From positions 1-64,000 of the forward strand of contig JAADGI010000029.1 of NCBI GenBank assembly GCA_013152415.1: a stretch of 64,000 nt of DNA, given 5' to 3'. The position numbers and the translations under genes were made by a program. Positions 8,448 through 16,076 of the stretch are shown here, in pieces (within the stretch, counting starts at the first letter, position 1; each line of letters begins with the position of its first letter). The notes below the pieces were generated by a model. That model ran no database searches and was not told the DNA's origin. It saw only the letters and a program-made list of their open reading frames with translations. This DNA is from Gammaproteobacteria bacterium (lineage in GTDB: Bacteria; Pseudomonadota; Gammaproteobacteria; HyVt-429).

Positions 8448-10301
8448 TTACTCCTCAATCGGTGGTTGCCAGCTTTCATGTAGCTCGAGATTGACGGCAA
8501 TCTCGCCCCAACCGTTCTCCCTGATCCAGGGATTCAGTTCCCAGGGTTTGGGTCTCGAATCTTCATCTTCCATACCAGAGGCATCCGTTACCTCTGAATC
8601 TTTATCTTTCATGCCGGGGGCACCCATGACTTGAGGCAGACCGAGACGCTGCCATTCCCTGATCTTCTCTTCGGCCTTTTCTCTGTCTTTGATATCGAAA
8701 ACAAACACGCTGCCGGCATCGGTAAATACCTGTGTCTGGTAGAGTGGTTTTGAGCATTTACCGTAACGTTTCCACCAATAGTCGCCGCCCATGAGTGTCT
8801 GCCGGGCGTAGTAATGACTGAGCCTGAGGCTTTCATTAGATAGTTCATCCCAGATGCATCGGTAGCATTTTAATAGCTCACCCCCACCACCCGTTTGCGG
8901 GATATCCTGGATATCCTCCACATTAAACAAACGGGCCGGGGTTTGCAGCGCGATCACTATTTGATTTTTCTCGATGGGACGTTCCTGAACCGCAAAATCG
9001 AATCCACCCGATACGATCTCGACAATAGCGGGTGTTTTGGTCTTGCCCAATGGCAGGAACGACTGGCCTTTTGCAATCTCAGCAAGAATCTTGAGAAATT
9101 CTCTGACATCGGAATCAGTCACGCCGTTGCCGTATTTGGGGAAATCGATATTGCACAGCCAGACCTGCTCGGGGTCCGGCTTGACCATCTCGACCGCGAA
9201 CAGACCTTTGTCCTCCGCTGCACGTTTATTCAGATCGTGTTTATTACGCACGACCAACATACGCTCGATCTCACCCGGCCAACCGAGTTCACTACGGGCG
9301 CTGTTGAGATGCCTTTGCTTCCAGTCAGGCTGGAAGGCGGGTGCCACCTGTTTGATCAGCCCAGGCTCCTCCATATATGCAACATCACGCAGGTCACCAC
9401 CGGCGAATACCAACGACAGGGGAGGCACCACTGGGCGACAGGTGGCCTGGTGGTTTACAGACAAGGCATGAGTGACCCGCACAGCGTCGAAAAGAGGTTT
9501 GATTTGTTGCCATTGGGATTGTTTTTTCGCAACACGGGCAATCACCGCCTTAATCGCCGCACCCGGGATCGAATCGCTGGAAACGAGGGCATTACTCTTC
9601 TTCGGCCCGTGAAGGGCAAAACAAAATGGCCATAGGGGCCGCAAGCGCAACCCTACCCGGCCAGTTTGAATAATGTGCGCGATGGTCTCTTTGTCCAATT
9701 CACGACTGGCGCTGGTAAGCACTGCAGGTGCGGCGGTATCAGTGATGTTCACTTCATGCATCCTGCCCAATCCAACCCCCTTTTCCCCACCCAGTGCCGG
9801 TGTCATGAGCAGTCCCTTACGAATCCATTCCTTCAATTCTTTATCGGGCTTGTCATCCAACAACAGTATGTGTCCGGAAAAGATTAACGGCTTTTCCGGG
9901 GCATTATCACCACTGCCGCGCTCCTTGTTGTCCAACACCTTTGCAACCTGCAGCATCTTGCTTCCCACCGACCGGGTCCCGTCGTCAATTTTGATGCGGA
10001 TGCGCTCATCCGGTACCGTCTCCCCGTCGAGCGTCCAGAAGGGCTCGAAGATCAGACAACCGCGCTGATCGAGAGTATCGTCACTCTCTCCCAGCCACTT
10101 TTTGATATCGACTGTGGCCCCCAGCTTGTTCAGGAGCATCCAATTCTCTTTGAGATTGCCCCGTATCAAGCTTCCCGGCAGCGCGTAGCGTCCCTGAGGG
10201 TCACGGAACATATCGGCATCAACACCAAACGGAAGCGCGCCACTCTGCCGACTGATCACCGGCGGCAGGATCGATAACGTTACGCGGTACCACATGCTCA
10301 T
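8448..10301 (-). CDS. Type III RAMP protein; N-terminal Cas7-like unit plus a possible Cas5/Csx10-like second half
   Basis: 617 aa. N-term YALPGSLIRGNLKENW...GGEKGVGLGRMHEV typical RAMP; second half VGLRLRPLWPF...SDSIPGAAIKAVIARV...LPLGKTKTPA suggests another RAMP fold. 4-bp overlap with cas10. Confidence 0.75.
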   Translation of the reverse strand: MSMWYRVTLSILPPVISRQSGALPFGVDADMFRDPQGRYALPGSLIRGNLKENWMLLNKLGATVDIKKWLGESDDTLDQRGCLIFEPFWTLDGETVPDERIRIKIDDGTRSVGSKMLQVAKVLDNKERGSGDNAPEKPLIFSGHILLLDDKPDKELKEWIRKGLLMTPALGGEKGVGLGRMHEVNITDTAAPAVLTSASRELDKETIAHIIQTGRVGLRLRPLWPFCFALHGPKKSNALVSSDSIPGAAIKAVIARVAKKQSQWQQIKPLFDAVRVTHALSVNHQATCRPVVPPLSLVFAGGDLRDVAYMEEPGLIKQVAPAFQPDWKQRHLNSARSELGWPGEIERMLVVRNKHDLNKRAAEDKGLFAVEMVKPDPEQVWLCNIDFPKYGNGVTDSDVREFLKILAEIAKGQSFLPLGKTKTPAIVEIVSGGFDFAVQERPIEKNQIVIALQTPARLFNVEDIQDIPQTGGGGELLKCYRCIWDELSNESLRLSHYYARQTLMGGDYWWKRYGKCSKPLYQTQVFTDAGSVFVFDIKDREKAEEKIREWQRLGLPQVMGAPGMKDKDSEVTDASGMEDEDSRPKPWELNPWIRENGWGEIAVNLELHESWQPPIEE

Positions 10302-11947
10302 GGTTTTCCCCTTTTAAGGGGATTCTGGAGGTACTCCCAATATTCCAACGCAAACAACCATGGCTGTAATGCACGAATAGCACCGTAATACTCTTCGTGC
10401 TCCTGCTGCACCGAACTGGACAAGGCCGAGTCCTGAAGAGATGCTTTGTCGATTAGCGGAAAAATATCGCTTACAATCTTTCCAATATCTTCAATCTTTT
10501 CAATCTCTCTGGAATCCCCAACCTCTTCCATACACGTCATTTTTGGCACCTTGGTGGCGGTTCTTTCATAGCTGTTGTAAAACTTCACCACGTCCCGCCG
10601 AAATGCACCATGGATGTTGATCCCGGCAATCTTTTCTGAAAAACTGTCGAGCTTATACATATCCTTGTTATCCTTGTCATCCTCCATATTTTCTGCATAT
10701 AGCGGTTTGAACGGCAAGATATGGGCGCCGCATTTTTCGTAACGGCGTTTCCAGTGGCGGCTGATACGTTCGGTAGGGTAGTCCTCCGATTCGAGCAGAA
10801 GCGGGAAATAGAGATCAACGTTGCGCGAAAACATCTTGGCGTGTTCGGCCAGCTCCCGGGCCAACCTGGAAACCCGTTGAATCGGAGTATTGTGGGAACA
10901 GAAGACAAGCCCACCCGCGTGGGTGAGGGAGACACCGTTGATTTCCAACCCTTCCATTTCTTGGTAGAAAAGATGCAGTGTCGCAAACCCCGCCCACGCA
11001 GGAACAACCAATAGAATCTCATCACCTCCCCAAAGCAGCACTTCCAGCCGTAATGCTTCACCATTTTTCATGGTCTCCTTTGACTTAAAACTATTCACTA
11101 ACGCCTTAAGAAGGCCGGTACGTTTCTCTCTCAGTTTATTGTCAAACTCCATGACTTTATTCAGGCTGAGTTCAGCCTGGTGCTTGTTGAAATGGTTTCC
11201 GTCGAAGTAGAGCACCGCGATCTTGTCCTTGCAGGCGGCCACCTCCGGCGACTCTTTTAAACTCCATTCGCTCAGATCTTTCAAATCTTTTGTGAATTTG
11301 TTTACATCCGGGGGGCAACCCATTTCCCGATTGATAAAACTATTTTTTTGATCGGCACCGTATTGATAACGAGCATGGACCGATCTAGATAGACATTCTT
11401 CTTTTTTATCTATTTTTTTCTTGCTCGACGCTGGGCGGCACCCTTCTAGGAAGCAGGCAGGAGTCTTTTCCGGGGAATCGTCATGTGCCGCCTCAAGATC
11501 ACCAAAATATATCGACGGTATACGCATTTGCTGCAATCGGTTCTTGGCAAGAAGCACCCGACGAGAAACTACCTCGGCTGTCGACGGTTCCATTTCCACC
11601 GCCGAAACAACAAAACCAATTTGTGGCAGCACTTTTCCCAGATTTTCACCCAACGCTGACTTGCCGGAACCATTTAGATGGCCCCGTAGCGTCCCCTCCA
11701 GTTCGGTTTTATTATTCTCATTCGCACGAAATCGGAACAAACCCGTCGAACCACCACTTCGGATCTCCTCAACCTCAGAAATACCTTTAGTGGATTTGAT
11801 CACTTTGTTGACCGCATGCACCGCCTCACGCATGGCAATGCTACCTCCACGGCGTACACTTAGCTGGCCGGTATCTTCAATCACCGAATCAATATTTACG
11901 GCCTCGACTTGTAGCAACCAAGCTGGTTCTGGAATCGTCAAGCACAT
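10298..11947 (-). CDS. cas10: Cas10-like large subunit, compact, no recognisable HD domain, palm motif GGDE
   Basis: 549 aa; KIAVLYFDGNHFNKHQ and LLWGGDEILLVVPAW (GGDE at 11018-11029), cysteine motif CFLEGCRPA and SRSVHARYQYG typical of Cas10 palm/zinc region; flanked by RAMP genes. Confidence 0.85.
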   Translation of the reverse strand: MCLTIPEPAWLLQVEAVNIDSVIEDTGQLSVRRGGSIAMREAVHAVNKVIKSTKGISEVEEIRSGGSTGLFRFRANENNKTELEGTLRGHLNGSGKSALGENLGKVLPQIGFVVSAVEMEPSTAEVVSRRVLLAKNRLQQMRIPSIYFGDLEAAHDDSPEKTPACFLEGCRPASSKKKIDKKEECLSRSVHARYQYGADQKNSFINREMGCPPDVNKFTKDLKDLSEWSLKESPEVAACKDKIAVLYFDGNHFNKHQAELSLNKVMEFDNKLREKRTGLLKALVNSFKSKETMKNGEALRLEVLLWGGDEILLVVPAWAGFATLHLFYQEMEGLEINGVSLTHAGGLVFCSHNTPIQRVSRLARELAEHAKMFSRNVDLYFPLLLESEDYPTERISRHWKRRYEKCGAHILPFKPLYAENMEDDKDNKDMYKLDSFSEKIAGINIHGAFRRDVVKFYNSYERTATKVPKMTCMEEVGDSREIEKIEDIGKIVSDIFPLIDKASLQDSALSSSVQQEHEEYYGAIRALQPWLFALEYWEYLQNPLKRGKP

Positions 11948-11950
11948 GGT

Positions 11951-14767
11951 TCAATCCTCATATCGTTTGTCCAGGCCGGTACAACGTTCAGGCAGGAACA
12001 GTTTCTTAAATAGAATCAAGCCAGCCAGGCTCACTATGACAAACAGTAACGTGGTTATCCCGATCAGCAATTTGCTATCAAAACCGACTAACCCGAGGAC
12101 GACGAAACAAACAAGAATTATGACTTGATACAGGGTCAGGAACAAAAGGTAGTGCAGCTTGATATTCCCCAGCCCAGGCATTCGCATAAGGTAGTGAAGC
12201 TTGGCATTCCCCAGCCCAAGCATTCGTATAAAGAGAAATATTACCGTAGTTGTCAGCAGCATTGAGAAAACAAACTGGACCATGAACGCCAGTGCGTTGG
12301 TAATGGGCTCCAGTGAACACACTGCCGGTTTGAACCAAGACAGCACATCCCGCAAAACCAGAAATGCTTGCTTGGTGAGGGATATGAGGTAGGCCGCAAC
12401 CGGCATACCGATAATCTCTTTTATCGCATCCACGCTCAGCAGACCAACAAAAACTGCGGCAAATGTAATGACCAAACCTACACAGGTCAGGCGATCCCGC
12501 ACTTTGCACTTTTCATAGTCTTCTGTCTTTTCGATCTCCTCCTTGACGATGTTATGCGACTCTTTAAACCCCATCGCCCGGCTCTGGAGCTCATAAATTT
12601 CCTTACCTTGCTGCTGCTCGGTGACCTCATGGAACCAATAGCGATTGGTAAATTCCATGAATTCGTCACGCAACTTACCAAGGATGTCATGTTTAGTTTT
12701 GCCTTCACGCGACCCACCCAACTCCTGCTTTGGGGTTTTCGACCCTTCTTTGTCAGTGGAAGAGGGGGTGGCTTCGCTGATCTTGAATTCATATCCGCTG
12801 AATAGTGATTGGTAAAACAGATTCAACACCGTCATCCGACCATAAATGTGTGGGACATGGATCGGGGCAATCCGCTCGCGCGCCTCCCTGGAGAGCCCCA
12901 TGTAAACATGCGAATGATCGGTGAAACCGTGTAAGCTTCCGAGCTCCTCCCAACGCCGATAAACCTGGTACTTTTGTTGCTCCTGGCAAAATTGCCGACT
13001 GTAGGCAAACTCTCCCGGACTCGTATCCTTTTGTCGATCAACATGCAAGGCGATATGGTGTATACGATTGAACTCCTGTTTTGCCCATTGATTCGATGGA
13101 ACAGGCCCTGCCAATGCATAGGCAACATTGACAAACATCCTGTCATTGCGGGATTCATCCATCAATCGTTCTCTTGCTCGATCAATGTCCTCTGAGTCCT
13201 GATAAAATTTCGAAAGCAGGTGCGTGATGACGGAATTGAAATCCTCGATCTTAAATGACGTCGCGGGTGGATCACTTGAAAGGTCCTTAATCTGCATATC
13301 GCAGATTTTTTTCTCCTTCCACTGCTCGAGAAAGCTGGGATAGAGGATGCGCACCATTTGTGTAAAGTTGAGCCATCTTTCCAACTGCACACATTCTGGA
13401 TTTTGTTTACGTTCAAATAAATCGTGCCACCAGTTGGTCTGATCCGCACATTTGGGATCATCCCAGGAATTGTTTACCGATACGGGCATTTCAATCCGGA
13501 ATGCCAGGAGATCATGTTTTAAATGGTGACGATACAAGGAAACATCTTTAACCTCGGCACCATCAAATGGTGGTTTGCATTGGGTATCAGCATCACACTG
13601 GATGAGCTTTAGTGTGATATTATCTAATGATTCATGGGGTAACGAATATTCCTCTATGGATTTGATACCGCTTTCGGGACTCTCACCCATATGAAAAATC
13701 TGTTCCCGCAGCCGTGGTGAGAAATAGCGCACAACCTGGGCCTTGATCGCATCATCCTTGTATTCTTCATAGGGCCGAATGCCTTCCGGCTCCAATTTTG
13801 GGAACGCATATTTTCCGATTGGCGTATTCTTGTACTCTTTCGCAACACCTTTAGTGCCTGGCGCAATACCTTTGATTTCTGGGCGTTTATCACCGACATA
13901 CCCTAGCGAACAATAGAAGGTGGCGGAATAATAGCGCAGGGGACGGCCGGACCAGAGTACGGTAGCAAGCATATCGCTCACCAAATCATTGACACTCCCA
14001 GGGTCGTAGCTTAAGAAGTTGATCTCAAATTCCAACGTATACCGCCCCAGCCTAAAAAACATCAGGCACCGTGAGCGCCAATACTCGGATACAAATAACG
14101 TCGAAAAATAATCTACAAAACGTGGCGCACCGATAAACGTAACGCGCTTTACTTTGTTCAGATCATCCACATCATTGCTGCCTACAAAACCAAGCAGTAA
14201 GGCTTGTTTCAGACGGGGTAACTCTCCCCTGGCAAGACACTCTGTATAACCATCCCAACCATCACGGTTGGGACGCAGGGTGAGTAGTTTCTTCTCTTCC
14301 CACTCGCCAAGTGTCAATTTGGTCAGCTTCAGGTCGTCCAGATCGACGTACGGGACCTTCTCAATGGAACCAAATTGTTTGCAAAAAAACTCCTCGGATT
14401 TCTCCCAGTCCTGTCCCCGTTCAGCAAGCCCCAGCCAATAGTCGCGCTCAAAGGCAGCCAGGGTCTGCTGCTCTTCGGATAAGGTCTTGCCCAACGCGAC
14501 GGCTGCACGCTCCAGTAGTCCTGCGCCCTGCTTTCGCAGATAACGGCGAAGGTGGCATTTTGGGTGATCGATGTTGGATAAGACGCCGGGGAGAAGAGTT
14601 TCACCGGCTATCTCAAATTTAGGTGTGTCTGCTTCCAGAAATGTGGCGCGGGGTGGTTCACCTGTATCGAGGAATTTAATTGATTCACGGATCGCCTCGT
14701 ACAACCGGCTTCCCTTGTTCTTCTGTTGTTCTGATTCTCCCCCCATCCCTATGCTCCTGTCCATCAC
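11951..14767 (-). CDS. Large CRISPR-associated membrane protein; soluble N-terminal ~700 aa plus about four C-terminal transmembrane segments (possible divergent CorA-like effector)
   Basis: 938 aa; hydrophobic stretches LTCVGLVITFAAVFVGLLSV, ALAFMVQFVFSMLLTTTVIFLFI, LLFLTLYQVIILVCFVVLGLVGF, LLIGITTLLFVIVSLAGLILF preceded by charged coiled-coil RYWFHEVTEQQQGKEIYELQ; first gene of the cas operon, 3 bp from cas10. Confidence 0.7.
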   Translation of the reverse strand: MMDRSIGMGGESEQQKNKGSRLYEAIRESIKFLDTGEPPRATFLEADTPKFEIAGETLLPGVLSNIDHPKCHLRRYLRKQGAGLLERAAVALGKTLSEEQQTLAAFERDYWLGLAERGQDWEKSEEFFCKQFGSIEKVPYVDLDDLKLTKLTLGEWEEKKLLTLRPNRDGWDGYTECLARGELPRLKQALLLGFVGSNDVDDLNKVKRVTFIGAPRFVDYFSTLFVSEYWRSRCLMFFRLGRYTLEFEINFLSYDPGSVNDLVSDMLATVLWSGRPLRYYSATFYCSLGYVGDKRPEIKGIAPGTKGVAKEYKNTPIGKYAFPKLEPEGIRPYEEYKDDAIKAQVVRYFSPRLREQIFHMGESPESGIKSIEEYSLPHESLDNITLKLIQCDADTQCKPPFDGAEVKDVSLYRHHLKHDLLAFRIEMPVSVNNSWDDPKCADQTNWWHDLFERKQNPECVQLERWLNFTQMVRILYPSFLEQWKEKKICDMQIKDLSSDPPATSFKIEDFNSVITHLLSKFYQDSEDIDRARERLMDESRNDRMFVNVAYALAGPVPSNQWAKQEFNRIHHIALHVDRQKDTSPGEFAYSRQFCQEQQKYQVYRRWEELGSLHGFTDHSHVYMGLSREARERIAPIHVPHIYGRMTVLNLFYQSLFSGYEFKISEATPSSTDKEGSKTPKQELGGSREGKTKHDILGKLRDEFMEFTNRYWFHEVTEQQQGKEIYELQSRAMGFKESHNIVKEEIEKTEDYEKCKVRDRLTCVGLVITFAAVFVGLLSVDAIKEIIGMPVAAYLISLTKQAFLVLRDVLSWFKPAVCSLEPITNALAFMVQFVFSMLLTTTVIFLFIRMLGLGNAKLHYLMRMPGLGNIKLHYLLFLTLYQVIILVCFVVLGLVGFDSKLLIGITTLLFVIVSLAGLILFKKLFLPERCTGLDKRYED
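12149..12232. repeat. 42-bp imperfect tandem duplication inside the 938-aa membrane protein gene
   Basis: gtagtgcagcttgatattccccagcccaggcattcgcataag / gtagtgaagcttggcattccccagcccaagcattcgtataaa. Confidence 0.9.
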
Positions 14768-15532
14768 CAGTCTCTGCGGGCGTCACTTCTGGCTCCTCGC
14801 TCCGACCATACAATACAACGATTGTCATGACGCAAACACGTCAAGTTTCGAATCTGTAGAGGGCACTCTGTTATCAATTCTCACCCATTAGGACAAGAAC
14901 AGGGATATTTACTGGTTTTAGCGTTCCCTCACCCACCCTTGACCACATCTACCGACCGTTGCCTTTGATCGTGTCGATACCTCAATTCTGAGGATACTGG
15001 TGTAGGTGGTATTGATTTCCCCTGTGCACCTCAGGCCTCAACCCTGTGCTACCCGGCGTGAATAAAAGTCCAGTGGGTCGAGGTCGTCCTCCCAGACATG
15101 GGCTGGACCTTATCTGTGATAGCACGACGGACTCAAAAATACAATCACCACAGCAAAAACAGGGAATTCATTCCACCTTTTGCCCGTTTAACTGCTATCC
15201 CGTTAACCCCTCTCCCAGCAGGTTGGGGTGAGGGAGTCGAGGCAACCCATATATTTTATATATTCCCTCATCCTGGCCTTCTCCCGGAGGGAGAAGGTGT
15301 AAGTTCAATTTACAGGGGCGAGGGAGTCAAGATAACCCATTTGATTTTACTGGTAGGTTTTATCTGGACTCCGGCCTTCGCTGGAGTGACGGTGACTTTT
15401 CACACAGCCTTGAAAACGGGAATCCAGTAATGCATTGATTTTATTACTCTAGATTCCGGCTCTCCACTTCGCTGCGGAATGACGAATTAATCAGATGTTC
15501 CTTAGCATTAACTGTGAAGCCACAACCGCAGC

Positions 15533-16030
15533 CTAAAAGACCACCTTAATCCGCTGATTATTGACCCTCAATAAATAGTACCGGCCCTTGCCGTCTAGTA
15601 CGCGAACAATCACGTCTACCGAACTGCCGGGCTTCCAGAGGGGCCCCTCACGGGCAATGCGTTCGTATTGATGCCGCCGGGCCGGGTCTTTGAGTCGAAC
15701 CTCGTCAGAGAACTCCCCTTGCCAAATGTCACCACCCTGAATGAGCCATACGCTATCGGCATGGATATCGTCGGAGATCGGATCTTTATCTACGGCACTG
15801 ACCCAGATCAACACCAACATGGGTCGCTGAAGTGATGGATCTTCTCTCCTGGGGATACGATTTCGCCACATATCCGCCTGCAGGCGGTAATCACGGCCAT
15901 CGATGCTGATTTGCTCCTGGGCAAGGCTCAAGTCCATAGTCCCTACAGCGGGCAAGGTGTGCTCCGTTGCCTGACAAGTGCCAACCCATGCAAACAGCAT
16001 CACATATATACTTAAGTACAAGGCCTTCAA
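15533..16030 (-). CDS. Hypothetical secreted/periplasmic protein
   Basis: 165 aa with N-terminal signal peptide-like MKALYLSIYVMLFAWVGTCQATE. Confidence 0.6.
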   Translation of the reverse strand: MKALYLSIYVMLFAWVGTCQATEHTLPAVGTMDLSLAQEQISIDGRDYRLQADMWRNRIPRREDPSLQRPMLVLIWVSAVDKDPISDDIHADSVWLIQGGDIWQGEFSDEVRLKDPARRHQYERIAREGPLWKPGSSVDVIVRVLDGKGRYYLLRVNNQRIKVVF

Positions 16031-16076
16031 ACTACTCGCCCTCTAATCGAGCTTGTATTGCACCTGAATATAACCA

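Noticed and set aside
5078-8500. Translation start at 8500 for the triple-RAMP protein
   Set aside because: Would overlap the upstream gene by 53 bp; the ATG at 8443 (MPETRTSEKHERRYYRVQF) starts 4 bp after the upstream stop and begins the conserved region.
14768-14900. A sigma70-like promoter for the cas operon (TTGACG ... TATTGT on - strand)
   Set aside because: Spacing between candidate -35 and -10 boxes is wrong for a confident call.
15130-15480. Intergenic stretches 'cccctctcccagcaggttggggtgagggag' and 'actccggccttcgctggagtgacgg' as novel elements
   Set aside because: Resemble very common REP-like intergenic sequences in proteobacteria; no support for specific function.
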